Counted from the first letter of the stretch, positions 10,878-20,972 are shown. The stretch is DNA of 64,000 nucleotides from Oceanimonas doudoroffii (GCF_002242685.1 NZ_NBIM01000002.1:62001-126000); one strand, 5' to 3'. Made by a program: numbers and translations. Notes: generated by a model from the sequence alone, not told the origin.

Positions 10878-11600
10878 ATGCTTGAGCAAGTACGCATCGT
10901 GCTGGTAAACACCTCCCACACCGGCAACATGGGATCTGCCGCCAGGGCCATGAAGACCATGGGCCTGAGCGATCTCTGCCTGGTCGACCCGGTCAGCCCG
11001 CCCGATGGTCAGTCGGTGGCCCTGGCCGCCGGTGCCAGCGACATTCTGGCCAATGCCCGCACCGTGCCGACCCTGGCCGACGCGGTGGCCGACTGTGGCC
11101 TGGTGATCGGTACCAGCGCCCGCTCGCGTACCTGGTCCTGGCCGATGCTCGATGCCCGCCAAGCGGGCGAAAAGGCCATGGCGGAAGCGCCCAGACACAA
11201 GGTGGCGCTGGTGTTCGGCCGGGAGCGTACCGGCCTGACCAACGAAGAACTGCAGCTGTGCCACTATCATGTGGCCATTCCCGCCAACCCGGAATACAGC
11301 TCCCTCAACCTGGCCATGGCGGTACAGACCCTCAGCTACGAGGTGCGCATGGCCTGGCTGGCCGGCAGCCACCACGAACCAGAAGCAGCCGACTACCCGC
11401 TGGCGGCGGATCTGGAACGCTTTTACGCGCATCTGGAGCAGACCCTGCTGGACACCGGTTTTATCATCAAGCCGCACCCCGGCCAGGTAATGACCAAGCT
11501 GCGCCGGCTGTTCAATCGGGCCCGTCCGGAAGACCACGAACTCAACATTTTGCGCGGCATTCTGACCTCGGTTCAGCGCCTCGGCCGGCAAGGCAAATAG
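10878..11600 (+). CDS. trmJ: tRNA (cytidine/uridine-32-2'-O)-methyltransferase TrmJ
   Basis: SPOUT-family enzyme that methylates the ribose of residue 32 in several tRNAs using SAM. 240 residues from ATG 10878. A GTG six bases earlier is in frame, but GGAA at 10864-10867 is spaced better for the ATG and [20 protein letters not shown] aligns with E. coli TrmJ. SPOUT landmarks: [16 protein letters not shown] at the N-terminus, [14 protein letters not shown] near 115-128 and [16 protein letters not shown] near 135-150. In E. coli trmJ is divergent from suhB; here suhB lies 50 kb away at 61.8 kb. iscR follows at 85 bp. Confidence 0.92.
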   Translation: MLEQVRIVLVNTSHTGNMGSAARAMKTMGLSDLCLVDPVSPPDGQSVALAAGASDILANARTVPTLADAVADCGLVIGTSARSRTWSWPMLDARQAGEKAMAEAPRHKVALVFGRERTGLTNEELQLCHYHVAIPANPEYSSLNLAMAVQTLSYEVRMAWLAGSHHEPEAADYPLAADLERFYAHLEQTLLDTGFIIKPHPGQVMTKLRRLFNRARPEDHELNILRGILTSVQRLGRQGK

Positions 11601-11621
11601 CCGACTGTTTTACTGGGGTAA

Positions 11622-11646
11622 ATACTTGACTGAATCACTCGGGTAT
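11622..11646 (+). promoter_or_regulatory. IscR type-1 binding site in the isc promoter
   Basis: The 25 bases begin ATACTTGACT and end ACTCGGGTAT. Against the published type-1 consensus (ATASYYGACT, RWWWY, AGTCRRSTAT) I count 24 of 25 matches, the single miss being C for G in the right half. The embedded TTGACT (11626-11631) could be the -35 element. [2Fe-2S]-IscR binding here would repress the operon when clusters are plentiful. Confidence 0.75.
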
Positions 11647-11684
11647 GACACCCTGACGCCAATGTTGGAAAACGGTTTGACCAC

Positions 11685-12182
11685 ATGAGACTGACATCAA
11701 AAGGCCGTTACGCCGTGACCGCCATGCTGGATGTGGCGTTGCATGCCAATGACGGTCCGGTATCCCTGGCCGACATCTCGGAGCGGCAGGGCATTTCCCT
11801 GTCCTACCTTGAGCAACTGTTCTCCCGCCTGCGCAAGCAGGGCCTGGTGAGCAGCGTGCGGGGGCCCGGCGGCGGTTACCTGCTGGGCCTGGACGCCGAG
11901 GCCATTTCCGTGGGAGCGGTCATTGCCGCCGTGGATGAGTCGGTGGATGCCACCAAGTGTCAGGGCAAGGGGGACTGCCAGAGCGGCAACCAGTGCCTGA
12001 CTCACTCCCTGTGGTGCGCCCTGAGCGAACGGATCAGCAATTTTCTCGACGCCATCAGCCTGGCCGAGCTGGTCAGCCAGAGCGAAATCCGGCGCATATC
12101 CGGACAGCAAGACAAACATCTGAGCATGCTGAATCTGCACGATGAGCAGGATCGGCAAGTGAGCCTGAAAGTTCAACTTTAA
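11685..12182 (+). CDS. iscR: Fe-S cluster regulator IscR
   Basis: Rrf2-family transcription factor holding a [2Fe-2S] cluster; represses isc when loaded, and the apo form controls other genes. 165 residues, N-terminal winged helix ([20 protein letters not shown]), cluster ligands C92, C98, C104 and H107 all in the E. coli positions. First gene of the isc operon and autoregulated through the 11622-11646 site. Confidence 0.96.
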   Translation: MRLTSKGRYAVTAMLDVALHANDGPVSLADISERQGISLSYLEQLFSRLRKQGLVSSVRGPGGGYLLGLDAEAISVGAVIAAVDESVDATKCQGKGDCQSGNQCLTHSLWCALSERISNFLDAISLAELVSQSEIRRISGQQDKHLSMLNLHDEQDRQVSLKVQL

Positions 12183-12232
12183 ATGTCGATGACAAGACTG
12201 CCGTACAGGGCAGCGTTGGAACGGAGAATATG

Positions 12233-13447
12233 ATGAAACTGCCCATTTATCTCGACTATGCGGCTACCTGCCCGGTAGATCCGCGCGTTGCCGAAAAAAT
12301 GATGCAATACCTGACACCGGACGGCATCTTCGGAAACCCGGCCTCCCGCTCACACCGGTTTGGCTGGCAGGCGGAAGAGGCGGTCGATATCGCCCGTAAC
12401 CAGATCGCCGACCTGATCAACGCCGATCCGCGGGAAATCGTATTCACCTCCGGCGCCACCGAGTCCGACAACCTGGCCATCAAGGGCATTGCCAACTTCT
12501 ATGGCAAAAAGGGCAAGCACATTGTTACCTCCAAGACCGAGCACAAGGCGGTACTGGATCCCTGTCGCCAGCTGGAGCGGGAAGGTTACGAGGTCACCTA
12601 CCTGGAGCCGCAGCCCAACGGCCTGTTCACCCTGGAACAGATTGAGGGCGCCCTGCGTGACGACACCGTGCTGGTGAGCATCATGCACGTCAACAACGAA
12701 ACCGGCGTGATTCAGGACGTCAAGGCCATCGGCGAGCTGTGCCGCAGCCGCAAGATCATGTTCCATGTGGATGCCGCCCAGAGTGCCGGCAAGATTCCGG
12801 TGGATGTCAAAGAGATGAACATCGACCTGCTGTCCATGTCCGCCCACAAGATTTACGGTCCCAAAGGCATCGGTGCCCTCTATGTGTGCCGCAAGCCGCG
12901 GGTGCGCCTGGAAGCCCAGATGCACGGCGGTGGCCACGAGCGTGGCATGCGTTCCGGTACCCTGCCGACCCACCAGATTGTGGGCATGGGTGAAGCCTTC
13001 CGCATTGCCAAGGAAGACATGCAGGCCGAAGGCGAACGCATTCGCACCCTGCGCGACCGCCTGTATCAGGGCGTGAAGGACATCGAGGAAGTTTATGTCA
13101 ACGGTGACCTGGAACAGCGCGTTCCCGGCATTCTCAACATCAGCTTCGCCTACGTCGAAGGCGAGTCACTGATGATGGCGCTGAAAGACCTGGCGGTCTC
13201 TTCCGGCTCGGCCTGTACCTCTGCCAGCCTGGAGCCTTCCTATGTGTTGCGCGCACTGGGCCTGAACGACGAGCTGGCGCACAGCTCCATTCGCTTCAGC
13301 ATCGGCCGCTTCACCACCGAGGAAGAGGTCGATTACGCGGTGCGCCTGGTAAACGAGGCCATCGGCCGTCTGCGCGAGATGTCTCCGCTGTGGGAGATGT
13401 TCAAGGACGGTGTGGATCTGGAAAAAGTTGAGTGGGTACACCATTAA
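12233..13447 (+). CDS. iscS: Cysteine desulfurase IscS
   Basis: PLP enzyme converting cysteine to alanine and giving persulfide sulfur to IscU and other acceptors. From ATG 12233 (GGAG six bases upstream) the protein is 404 residues and starts [12 protein letters not shown] as in E. coli; an ATG three bases earlier is less well spaced. K206 in [10 protein letters not shown] binds PLP and C328 in SSGSACTS carries the persulfide. iscU follows at 30 bp. Confidence 0.97.
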   Translation: MKLPIYLDYAATCPVDPRVAEKMMQYLTPDGIFGNPASRSHRFGWQAEEAVDIARNQIADLINADPREIVFTSGATESDNLAIKGIANFYGKKGKHIVTSKTEHKAVLDPCRQLEREGYEVTYLEPQPNGLFTLEQIEGALRDDTVLVSIMHVNNETGVIQDVKAIGELCRSRKIMFHVDAAQSAGKIPVDVKEMNIDLLSMSAHKIYGPKGIGALYVCRKPRVRLEAQMHGGGHERGMRSGTLPTHQIVGMGEAFRIAKEDMQAEGERIRTLRDRLYQGVKDIEEVYVNGDLEQRVPGILNISFAYVEGESLMMALKDLAVSSGSACTSASLEPSYVLRALGLNDELAHSSIRFSIGRFTTEEEVDYAVRLVNEAIGRLREMSPLWEMFKDGVDLEKVEWVHH

Positions 13448-13477
13448 GGTGTAACGGACTGCGAGAGGAATTGAATC

Positions 13478-13864
13478 ATGGCTTACAGCGAAAAAGTAAT
13501 TGATCACTATGAAAACCCCCGCAATGTCGGTGGTTTCGACAAGAATGACCCGAGTATTGCGACCGGCATGGTGGGTGCCCCGGCTTGCGGCGACGTGATG
13601 AAGCTGCAACTCAAGATCAGCGATGACGGCATTATCGAAGATGCCAAATTCAAGACCTATGGCTGTGGCTCTGCCATCGCCTCCAGCTCGCTGATCACCG
13701 AGTGGGTGAAAGGCAAGAGCCTGGATGAGGCCGCCAGCATCAAGAACACCGACATTGCCGAAGAGCTGGCCCTGCCGCCGGTGAAGATCCACTGCTCCAT
13801 TCTGGCGGAGGATGCCATCAAGGCGGCCATCGACGACTACAAGCAGAAAAAGAACCTGGCGTAA
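13478..13864 (+). CDS. iscU: Fe-S cluster scaffold IscU
   Basis: Scaffold on which [2Fe-2S] clusters are built. 128 residues with conserved ligands C37, C63 and C106 plus H105. The HscA recognition peptide LPPVK is intact at 99-103, which agrees with hscBA being present downstream. Confidence 0.97.
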   Translation: MAYSEKVIDHYENPRNVGGFDKNDPSIATGMVGAPACGDVMKLQLKISDDGIIEDAKFKTYGCGSAIASSSLITEWVKGKSLDEAASIKNTDIAEELALPPVKIHCSILAEDAIKAAIDDYKQKKNLA

Positions 13865-13876
13865 GACGGAGACATC

Positions 13877-14200
13877 ATGGCGATCACCATTACCGACGCG
13901 GCCGCCCAGCGGGTGCAGAGCTTTCTCAACAACAGGGGCAAGGGCATCGGCCTGCGGCTGGGAGTGAAAACCTCCGGCTGTTCCGGTCTGGCCTATGTGC
14001 TGGAGTTCGTGGATGAGCTGTCCGAGGGCGATCAGGTGTTCGAGCATGGCGAGGTCAAGGTGATCGTCGACAGCAAGAGTCTGGTTTATCTGGATGGCAC
14101 CGAGCTGGACTTCGTCAAGGAAGGCCTGAACGAGGGCTTTCAATTCAACAACCCCAATATCACCGGGGAGTGTGGCTGCGGCGAAAGCTTCAACGTGTAA
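13877..14200 (+). CDS. iscA: A-type Fe-S carrier IscA
   Basis: 107-residue A-type carrier with the three conserved cysteines C35 ([10 protein letters not shown]), C99 and C101 (GECGCGESF). It passes iron or clusters to apoproteins. It lies 12 bp after iscU and 10 bp before hscB. Confidence 0.96.
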   Translation: MAITITDAAAQRVQSFLNNRGKGIGLRLGVKTSGCSGLAYVLEFVDELSEGDQVFEHGEVKVIVDSKSLVYLDGTELDFVKEGLNEGFQFNNPNITGECGCGESFNV

Positions 14201-14210
14201 GGAAAGTGGC

Positions 14211-14729
14211 ATGAACTACTTTGAGCTGTTTGGTCTGCCTGAGCAATTTCAGCTCGACGGCCAGGCCCTGGCCGCCGCCTACCGTCAGCTGCAGTCGCAG
14301 TTTCATCCCGATAAATTCGCTTCCCGCCCTGAGCGGGAGCGATTACAGGCGGTGCAACAGGCCGCCCGTATCAACGACGCCTTTTCTACCCTGAAAAATC
14401 CCCTTGGTCGCGCCGAATACCTGCTGTCACTGCAGGGAGTGGACATTCGTGGCGAGCAGCAGACCCTCAAGGATCCCATGTTCCTGATGCAGCAAATGGA
14501 ATGGCGCGAGCAGCTGGAAGAGATTTCCGCCGCCGGCGACGTGTTTGCCGCCATCATGGCCTTTGAGCGGGAGCTGAAGCAGGCTTCCGACGATTACTAC
14601 CGCGAGCTGGAACAACGGCTTGACGCCGGTCACTGGGAGCAGGCCGCCGACACGGTGCGCAAACTCAAATTCATGGTCAAGCTGCACGCCGAACTCGAGC
14701 GGGTGGAAGACGCGCAGCAGGAATTCTGA
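14211..14729 (+). CDS. hscB: Co-chaperone HscB
   Basis: J-domain protein that brings IscU to HscA and stimulates its ATPase. 172 residues from ATG 14211 ([13 protein letters not shown]); the open frame extends 39 bp further up, but that would overlap iscA and lacks family support. The HPD motif is at 32-34. The C-terminal three-helix region binds IscU. Confidence 0.95.
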   Translation: MNYFELFGLPEQFQLDGQALAAAYRQLQSQFHPDKFASRPERERLQAVQQAARINDAFSTLKNPLGRAEYLLSLQGVDIRGEQQTLKDPMFLMQQMEWREQLEEISAAGDVFAAIMAFERELKQASDDYYRELEQRLDAGHWEQAADTVRKLKFMVKLHAELERVEDAQQEF

Positions 14730-14734
14730 ATCTC

Positions 14735-16579
14735 ATGGCATTGTTACAAATTTCCGAGCCGGGCCAAAGCGCGGCTCCGCACGAGCACAAGTGGGCCCTT
14801 GGCATCGATCTCGGTACCACCAATTCACTGGTGGCCGTGGTGCGCAGTGGCCTGGCCGAAACCCTGCCCGACGAACAGGGCCGCGAACTGCTGCCGTCCG
14901 TGGTGCACTACACCGCCGATGGCCTGCGGGTGGGCTTTGATGCCAGGCAGGAAGCGGAATTCGATCCGCAAAATACCATCGTCTCGGTCAAGCGGCTGCT
15001 GGGCAAGGCCCTGGCCGATGTGCCGCGCAACCGGCTACCTTACGACTTTCGCGATACCGATGCCGGCATCATCGAGCTGAATACGCCTCAAGGGCCGGTT
15101 AATCCGGTGCAGGTTTCCGCCGAAATCCTCAGAACCCTGGGCGAGCGCGCCGAGGCCAGCCTGGGCAACCCGGTAGAAGGCGCGGTGATCACCGTGCCCG
15201 CCTATTTTGATGATGCTCAGCGTCAGGGCACCAAGGATGCGGCCAAGCTGGCCGGCCTGAATGTGCTGCGCCTGCTCAATGAGCCCACGGCTGCGGCCAT
15301 TGCCTACGGCCTGGACTCGGGTCAGGAAGGGGTGATCGCGGTATATGACCTGGGCGGCGGTACCTTTGATATCTCCATTTTGCGCCTGCACAAGGGCGTG
15401 TTTGAAGTGCTGGCCACCGGTGGCGACTCTTCCCTCGGCGGTGACGATTTCGATCACGCTCTTGGCGACTGGATTCAGCAACAGGCCGGCGTCACCGGGC
15501 TGTCCCCGGCTCAGCAACGCAACCTGCTGGATGCCGCCATCGCCGCCAAGGTGGCATTGACCGATAACGAGCAGGTTAATGTCGCCTGGGAAGGCTGGCA
15601 GGGTGAGCTCAGCCGTGACCAGTTTAATAGCCTTATTCAGCCCTGGGTCAACAAGACCCTGATGGCCTGTCGCCGCGCCCTGAAAGACGCCGACGTCAGC
15701 CAGGACGAAGTGCAGGAAGTGGTGATGGTGGGTGGCTCCACCCGGGTTCCGCTGGTGCGGGAGCGGGTTGGTGAGTTTTTTGCCCGCGAGCCACTGACCA
15801 GCATCGACCCCGACAAGGTGGTGGCCATCGGTGCCAGCATTCAGGCAGACATTCTCATCGGCAACAAGCCCGACAGCGACATGCTGCTGCTGGACGTGAT
15901 TCCATTGTCCCTTGGTCTGGAAACCATGGGCGGCCTGGTGGAGAAGGTGATTCCCCGCAATACCACCATTCCCGTGGCCCGGGCCCAGGAATTCACCACC
16001 TTCAAGGACGGCCAGACCGCCATGGCCATTCACGTGGTACAGGGTGAACGCGAGTTGGTGGCCGACTGCCGCTCCCTGGCCCGCTTTGTGCTGACCGGCA
16101 TTCCGCCGATGGCCGCCGGCGCCGCCCATATTCGCGTGACCTTTCAGGTGGACGCCGACGGCCTGCTGTCGGTGAGCGCCATGGAAAAATCTTCCGGCGT
16201 TCAGGCCAGCATTGAGGTCAAACCTTCTTACGGCCTGAAGGAAGAAGACATTTCCACCATGCTTAAGGCGTCCTTTGAGCATGCCCAGGAAGACATTGCC
16301 GCCCGTATGCTGGCCGAGCAGCGGGTGGAAGCGGCACGGGTGGTGGAAAACATCATCAGCGCCCTGCAGGCCGACGGCGACGAACTGCTCAGCGAGCAGG
16401 AGCAGGCCGACGTAGTGGCTTCGCTGGAAGCATTGCAGCAGGCGGCTCAGGGGGACGACCCGGAAGCCATCAAGCGCGCCATTGAACAGACCGACAAACA
16501 AACCGCCGACTTTGCCGCCCGCCGAATGGACGCATCCATTCGCAAGGCACTGGCCGGCCAACGAGTGGACAAGGTGTAA
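14735..16579 (+). CDS. hscA: Fe-S chaperone HscA (Hsp70 family)
   Basis: Specialised Hsp70 that binds the LPPVK peptide of IscU and drives cluster release. 614 residues: nucleotide-binding domain with [14 protein letters not shown] at about 20-33 and [12 protein letters not shown] near 205, substrate domain from about 385, helical lid at the end. It is 5 bp downstream of hscB. Confidence 0.96.
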   Translation: MALLQISEPGQSAAPHEHKWALGIDLGTTNSLVAVVRSGLAETLPDEQGRELLPSVVHYTADGLRVGFDARQEAEFDPQNTIVSVKRLLGKALADVPRNRLPYDFRDTDAGIIELNTPQGPVNPVQVSAEILRTLGERAEASLGNPVEGAVITVPAYFDDAQRQGTKDAAKLAGLNVLRLLNEPTAAAIAYGLDSGQEGVIAVYDLGGGTFDISILRLHKGVFEVLATGGDSSLGGDDFDHALGDWIQQQAGVTGLSPAQQRNLLDAAIAAKVALTDNEQVNVAWEGWQGELSRDQFNSLIQPWVNKTLMACRRALKDADVSQDEVQEVVMVGGSTRVPLVRERVGEFFAREPLTSIDPDKVVAIGASIQADILIGNKPDSDMLLLDVIPLSLGLETMGGLVEKVIPRNTTIPVARAQEFTTFKDGQTAMAIHVVQGERELVADCRSLARFVLTGIPPMAAGAAHIRVTFQVDADGLLSVSAMEKSSGVQASIEVKPSYGLKEEDISTMLKASFEHAQEDIAARMLAEQRVEAARVVENIISALQADGDELLSEQEQADVVASLEALQQAAQGDDPEAIKRAIEQTDKQTADFAARRMDASIRKALAGQRVDKV

Positions 16580-16581
16580 CG

Positions 16582-16920
16582 ATGCCGAAGATTGTATTTC
16601 TGCCCCATGCCGACCTTTGCCCCGAGGGCGCTGCCGTCGAGGCCGAAACCGGGGAAACCGTGCTGGATGTGGCGCTGCGCAATGGTATCGACATTGAGCA
16701 CGCCTGTGAGAAGTCCTGTGCCTGCACCACCTGCCATGTGATCGTGCGGGAAGGCTTTGACTCGCTGGAAGAAAGCACCGAGCTGGAAGACGACATGCTG
16801 GACAAGGCCTGGGGCCTGGAGCCGGAGTCCCGGCTGGGTTGTCAGGCCCGGGTGGATGACGAGGATCTGGTGGTGGAAATCCCGCGGTATACTGTGAACA
16901 TGGTATCCGAAGGCCACTAA
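16582..16920 (+). CDS. fdx: [2Fe-2S] ferredoxin Fdx
   Basis: Electron donor for cluster assembly. 112 residues with ligands C42, C48, C51 and C87 in the adrenodoxin-type spacing, plus C46 ([12 protein letters not shown]) as in other isc ferredoxins. Only 2 bp separate it from hscA. Confidence 0.96.
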   Translation: MPKIVFLPHADLCPEGAAVEAETGETVLDVALRNGIDIEHACEKSCACTTCHVIVREGFDSLEESTELEDDMLDKAWGLEPESRLGCQARVDDEDLVVEIPRYTVNMVSEGH

Positions 16921-16952
16921 ACACGATACAAGCCAAGGTGAAGGTGAAACGC

Positions 16953-17153
16953 ATGAGTTTGAAATGGACCGACAGTCTGGATATTGCCCTGGCGCTGATG
17001 GAACGGCACCCGGAGGTGGATCCCAAAACCGTGCGCTTTACCGATCTGCACCGGTGGATCTGCGAGCTGGAGGAGTTTGACGACGAGCCCGAACACTCCA
17101 ACGAGCGCATTCTTGAAGCGGTGATCCTCGCCTGGATGGACGAATACAACTGA
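16953..17153 (+). CDS. iscX: IscX, iron-dependent regulator of IscS
   Basis: 66-residue acidic protein that binds IscS and moderates cluster synthesis with iron. The ATG at 16953 gives [15 protein letters not shown], aligned with E. coli IscX; the GTG at 16938 would add five residues without support. Signature [18 protein letters not shown] at about 23-40 and an acidic patch [12 protein letters not shown]. Last gene of the isc operon. Confidence 0.95.
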   Translation: MSLKWTDSLDIALALMERHPEVDPKTVRFTDLHRWICELEEFDDEPEHSNERILEAVILAWMDEYN

Positions 17154-17164
17154 CAGAAAGCCAG

Positions 17165-17204
17165 AAGCTTGAAGCCAGCCGGAATAATTTTAGGCTTCCA
17201 GCTT
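17165..17204. repeat. Imperfect inverted repeat after iscX
   Basis: AAGCTTGAAGCC (17165-17176) and GGCTTCCAGCTT (17193-17204) pair at 11 of 12 positions. It resembles the other spacer hairpins in placement (just after a stop codon), though not in sequence. Confidence 0.6.
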
Positions 17205-17232
17205 TCAGCTCACCGCTTATAGCTTTATAGAG

Positions 17233-17257
17233 AGCCACAGTGATACTGTGGCTTTTT
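17233..17257 (+). terminator. Terminator between iscX and pepB
   Basis: Perfect 8-bp stem AGCCACAG / CTGTGGCT, loop TGATA, then TTTTT and a second T run at 17261-17266. It ends the isc operon. Confidence 0.88.
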
Positions 17258-17285
17258 GCGTTTTTTGACGAGATAACAAGGAGTC

Positions 17286-18584
17286 ATGATGTCCGCGACC
17301 ATGAAGGTGATGCTGACCAACGACGCCGCCCCGGCCTGCTGGGGCGACAAGGCGCTGCTCAGCTTTCAGAATGACGAAGTGCGTGTGCACCTGGGCGAGG
17401 GAGAGCCGGCGCGCCGGGTGCAGCAGGCGGGGCGCAAGCTCGACGCCATGGGCATCAAGAACCTGGCCCTCTGTGGTGATGACTGGACGCTGGAAAGCCG
17501 CTGGGCCTTTGCCCAGGGCTTCTATAACGCCAAGGGCGGCCAGCAGTTGGAGCTGGGCGAAATGAGCGCCGACGACCAGGCGGAGTTCGACGCCCGCCGT
17601 ACCGCGGTGAACTGGGTACGGGAGATGATTAACGGCACGCCGGAAGACGTTTACCCGGCATCCCTGGCCACCGAGGCCGGCAAGTTTCTGCAGTCGCTGG
17701 CCCCCGAGGCGGTAAGCTACCGCATCTACAGCGGCGAGCAGCTCAAGGATCTGGGCCACGTGGGCATCTACGAAGTGGGCCGGGGCAGCAGCCGTCCGCC
17801 CACTTTGCTGGAGCTGGACTACAACCCCACCGGCAATGCCGATGCCCCGGTGGCCGCCTGCCTGGTGGGCAAGGGCATCACCTTTGATTCCGGCGGTTAC
17901 AGCATCAAGAGCTCGGACGGCATGTCGGTGATGAAATCCGACATGGGCGGTGCCGCCACCGTCACCGGTGCCCTGGCCCTGGCCATCTCCCGCGGCCTGA
18001 CCAGCCGGGTGAAACTGTTTCTGTGCTGCGCCGAAAATCTGGTGTCGGGCCATGCCTTCAAGCTGGGAGACATTCTCACCTACCGCAACGGCCTGACCGT
18101 GGAGATCCTCAACACCGACGCCGAGGGCCGGCTGGTGCTGGCCGACGGCCTGCTGGCGGCCTCGGCCACCGGTGCGCCCTTTATTCTGGACGCCGCCACC
18201 CTCACCGGCGCGGCCAAAATGGCCCTGGGCCGGGACTACAACGCCGTGTTCAGCATGAACGACGAGCTGGCGCTGCAGACGGTGCAGGCGGCGAAGGACG
18301 AAGACGAAAAGGCCTGGCCGCTGCCGCTGGAGCCGTTCCACCAGAATCTGCTGACCTCGGCCTTTGCCGACATGGCCAACATTCACGGCGGCGAGGGGCA
18401 GGCCGGGGCGTCCACCGCCGCCGCCTTCCTGTCCCGCTTTGTGCCCGACAACGGCCGCAGCTGGGTACACATGGATCTGTCTGGCTCTTACCAGAAGGTG
18501 CCCAATGACCTCTGGGCCGCCGGTGGCAAGGGCCACGGCGTGCGCACCATTGCCGCCATGCTGGCCCGCGTGTGCCAGGGCTGA
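17286..18584 (+). CDS. pepB: Peptidase B (leucyl aminopeptidase family M17)
   Basis: Manganese-dependent cytoplasmic aminopeptidase that finishes peptide breakdown. 432 residues; the start is ATG 17286 or ATG 17289, the latter 5 bp after AAGGAG and perhaps preferred. The catalytic half has KGITFDSGGYSIK, the metal motif MKSDMGGAATV and the M17 signature NTDAEGRLVLADGL. Placement after isc matches E. coli. Confidence 0.93.
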   Translation: MMSATMKVMLTNDAAPACWGDKALLSFQNDEVRVHLGEGEPARRVQQAGRKLDAMGIKNLALCGDDWTLESRWAFAQGFYNAKGGQQLELGEMSADDQAEFDARRTAVNWVREMINGTPEDVYPASLATEAGKFLQSLAPEAVSYRIYSGEQLKDLGHVGIYEVGRGSSRPPTLLELDYNPTGNADAPVAACLVGKGITFDSGGYSIKSSDGMSVMKSDMGGAATVTGALALAISRGLTSRVKLFLCCAENLVSGHAFKLGDILTYRNGLTVEILNTDAEGRLVLADGLLAASATGAPFILDAATLTGAAKMALGRDYNAVFSMNDELALQTVQAAKDEDEKAWPLPLEPFHQNLLTSAFADMANIHGGEGQAGASTAAAFLSRFVPDNGRSWVHMDLSGSYQKVPNDLWAAGGKGHGVRTIAAMLARVCQG

Positions 18585-18603
18585 GTTCTCCCGAGAAAAA
18601 TAT

Positions 18604-18634
18604 GCGCGGGCGGTGTTAACTCGCCCGCGCTTTT
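18604..18634 (+). terminator. Terminator after pepB
   Basis: Perfect 9-bp GC-rich stem GCGCGGGCG / CGCCCGCGC (18604-18612, 18622-18630), 9-nt loop, TTTT tail. It runs into the ndk promoter. Confidence 0.75.
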
Positions 18635-18636
18635 CG

Positions 18637-18642
18637 TATAAT
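18637..18642 (+). promoter_or_regulatory. Consensus -10 element (TATAAT) for ndk
   Basis: Exact TATAAT 51 bp before the ndk ATG. The -35 region falls in the loop and right arm of the pepB terminator (TGTTAA at 18614-18619 with a 17-bp spacer) and is weak. Confidence 0.55.
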
Positions 18643-18693
18643 CCGCGCGTTTTTACTGTCGAAAACAGAACCTGTTGATTAAAGGATACCCCT

Positions 18694-19125
18694 ATGGCTA
18701 TCGAACGTACCTTTTCCATCGTCAAGCCCGACGCCGTTGCCAAGAACCTGATCGGTGCCATCTACGGCCGTTTTGAGTCTGCTGGCCTGAAAATCGTTGC
18801 TTCCAAAATGGTTCACCTGAGCCGTGAGCAGGCCGAAGGTTTCTACGCCGAGCACAGCGAGCGTCCCTTCTTCAAGGCCCTGGTTGACTTCATGACCTCC
18901 GGTCCGGTGATGGTACAGGTGCTGGAAGGTGAAGATGCCATCCGTCGCAACCGTGAAATCATGGGCGCCACCAACCCCGCCGATGCCCTGGCCGGTACCC
19001 TGCGCGCCGACTACGCCAACAGCATCGACGAGAACGCCGTACACGGCTCCGATGCCCCGGCGTCCGCTGCTCGCGAAATCGCCTACTTCTTCAGCGACGA
19101 AGAAATCTGCCCGCGTACTCGTTAA
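18694..19125 (+). CDS. ndk: Nucleoside diphosphate kinase
   Basis: Transfers the gamma phosphate of ATP to NDPs through a phosphohistidine. 143 residues; active H117 in [11 protein letters not shown]-terminal [12 protein letters not shown]. It has its own promoter and terminator, so is monocistronic. Confidence 0.97.
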   Translation: MAIERTFSIVKPDAVAKNLIGAIYGRFESAGLKIVASKMVHLSREQAEGFYAEHSERPFFKALVDFMTSGPVMVQVLEGEDAIRRNREIMGATNPADALAGTLRADYANSIDENAVHGSDAPASAAREIAYFFSDEEICPRTR

Positions 19126-19145
19126 TCGCGAGTCGACGGCAATAG

Positions 19146-19171
19146 AAAAGGGAGCTTCGGCTCCCTTTTTT
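19146..19171 (+). terminator. Terminator after ndk
   Basis: AAAAGGGAGC / GCTCCCTTTT with a TTCG loop and T run. Confidence 0.92.
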
Positions 19172-19199
19172 TATGGCGGCCGATGGCCCTGTTGTTATT

Positions 19200-19276
19200 T
19201 TGGTATACACAAAATGTAAATATTGTTTACATTGACTGCAACATTAAAGTTGATATTGTACCGGTTGTGGTATACA
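19200..19276. promoter_or_regulatory. AT-rich operator-like region before the NCS2 permease
   Basis: A direct repeat TGGTATACAYAAA occurs at 19201 and at 19268, 67 bp apart, on either side of the predicted promoter. Between them TGTAAA and TTTACA form an inverted repeat with a 5-bp gap, touching the -35 element. The layout suggests binding sites of a purine- or pyrimidine-responsive regulator; I cannot name it. Confidence 0.5.
19232..19259 (+). promoter_or_regulatory. Candidate promoter of the NCS2 permease
   Basis: TTGACT (19232-19237), 16-bp spacer, TATTGT (19254-19259). Confidence 0.5.
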
Positions 19277-19302
19277 TAAATTAACATTTTCAGGGAGTGA
19301 TC

Positions 19303-20820
19303 ATGAGTACAGAATCTCGTAACACCGCTGTCGGTAACCGTCCGGAAGACGAAAACCTCGGCATTGCGGCCAACATTGCCTACGGCTTTCAGCATGTGCT
19401 GACCATGTACGGCGGCATCATTGCGGTGCCGCTTATTGTGGGGCAGGCGGCGGGCCTGGGCTCGGCGGAAATCGGCATGCTGATCGCCGCCTCGCTGTTT
19501 GTGGGCGGCGCCGCCACCCTGCTGCAGACCCTGGGCATTCCCTTCTTTGGCTGCCAGCTGCCGCTGGTACAGGGGGTGTCCTTTGCCAGCGTGGCCACCA
19601 TAGTCGCCATCGTCACCACCGGTGGTGGCCTGCCATCGGTGTTTGGCGCCGTCATTGGCGCGGCCCTAATCGGGCTGTTGATCACGCCCGTCTTTTCCAA
19701 GATCATCAAATTTTTTCCGCCCCTGGTCACCGGTGCGGTGATCACCACCATCGGCCTGACCCTGATGCCGGTGGCGGCCCGCTGGGCCATGGGCGGAAAC
19801 AGCAGGGCCGAAGATTTCGGCAGCATGACCAACATTGGTCTGGCCGGCGCCACCCTGGCGATCGTGCTGCTGCTGAGCAAGCTGGGCAATGCCGCCATCA
19901 GCCGACTGTCCATCCTGCTGGCCATGGTGATCGGCACCCTGCTGGCCTGGTCCCTGGGCCTGGTGGATTTCTCCCGCGTGCTGGAAGGCCCGATTTTCGC
20001 CTTTCCCACGCCGTTCCATTTCGGCATGCCGGTATTTGAGCTGGCCGCCATTATCTCCATGTTGATCGTGGTGCTGGTGATCCTGGTGGAAACCTCCGCC
20101 GACATTCTGGCGGTGGGTGACATCATCGACACCAAGGTGGACGCCCGTCGCCTGGGTGACGGCCTGCGTGCCGACATGATTTCCAGCGCCGTCGCACCCA
20201 TGTTCGGCTCCTTTACCCAAAGCGCCTTTGCCCAGAACGTGGGCCTGGTGGCGGTCACCGGTGTCAAGAGCCGCTACGTGGTGGCGGCGGCCGGTGTGAT
20301 CCTGGTGACCCTGGGCCTGATGCCCATCATGGGGCGAGTGATCGCCACCGTGCCCACCGCGGTACTGGGCGGCGCCGGCATCGTGCTGTTCGGCACCGTG
20401 GCCGCCAGCGGCATTCGCACCCTGGCCAAGGTGAACTACACCAACAACATGAACCTGATCATCGTGGCCACCTCCATCGGCTTTGGCATGCTGCCCATCG
20501 CCGCGCCCAGCTTCTATCATCATTTCCCGGACTGGTTCGCCACCATTTTCCACTCCGGCATCAGCTCCACCGCCATCATGGCCATTCTGCTGAACCTGCT
20601 CTTCAATCATCTGAGCTGGGGCAACTCCGACAAGCAATCGGTGTTTGCCGCGGGCACCGAACGAACCATTCGCCAGGAAGACATCGCCTGCCTGAACGAC
20701 GGTGACTACTTCGTCGACGGCAAGCTGTTCGATGCCGACGGCAACGAGGTGACCATTGAAGTCTGCAAGGGGCGCTCCGGCAAGCAGCCGGCGCTTACCC
20801 CGGTGGCCAGCGGTCACTGA
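19303..20820 (+). CDS. NCS2-family nucleobase (probably xanthine/uric acid) permease
   Basis: Inner-membrane proton symporter of the nucleobase-ascorbate (NCS2) family. From ATG 19303 (GGAG 5 bp upstream) it has 505 residues and a dozen or more hydrophobic segments. The motif region around residue 305 (QSAFAQNVGLVAVTGVKSRY) and ETSADILAVGDIID near 260 are of the purine-transporting type rather than the UraA type, so xanthine or urate is the likely substrate. No catabolic genes adjoin it. A hydrophilic tail of about 60 residues follows the last helix. Confidence 0.8.
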   Translation: MSTESRNTAVGNRPEDENLGIAANIAYGFQHVLTMYGGIIAVPLIVGQAAGLGSAEIGMLIAASLFVGGAATLLQTLGIPFFGCQLPLVQGVSFASVATIVAIVTTGGGLPSVFGAVIGAALIGLLITPVFSKIIKFFPPLVTGAVITTIGLTLMPVAARWAMGGNSRAEDFGSMTNIGLAGATLAIVLLLSKLGNAAISRLSILLAMVIGTLLAWSLGLVDFSRVLEGPIFAFPTPFHFGMPVFELAAIISMLIVVLVILVETSADILAVGDIIDTKVDARRLGDGLRADMISSAVAPMFGSFTQSAFAQNVGLVAVTGVKSRYVVAAAGVILVTLGLMPIMGRVIATVPTAVLGGAGIVLFGTVAASGIRTLAKVNYTNNMNLIIVATSIGFGMLPIAAPSFYHHFPDWFATIFHSGISSTAIMAILLNLLFNHLSWGNSDKQSVFAAGTERTIRQEDIACLNDGDYFVDGKLFDADGNEVTIEVCKGRSGKQPALTPVASGH

Positions 20821-20843
20821 TAACCTCTTGCCATGTGAATCAG

Positions 20844-20866
20844 GGCCGCCATTGGGCGGCCTTTTT
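20844..20866 (+). terminator. Terminator after the NCS2 permease
   Basis: Stem GGCCGCC / GGCGGCC with loop ATTG and TTTTT. Confidence 0.88.
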
Positions 20867-20972
20867 CATGGGTGCCACGCGGCGCCGAAGCAGGCCGGCA
20901 CTGGCAACCGAATGCTAAACTCTGTACAATTTCGCGCCCTGTGGGCTCTGGTCATAACGCGTGAGGCAACCG

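Noticed and set aside
15035..17149. 704-residue minus-strand ORF opposite hscA-iscX
   Set aside because: Antisense shadow of well-supported isc genes.
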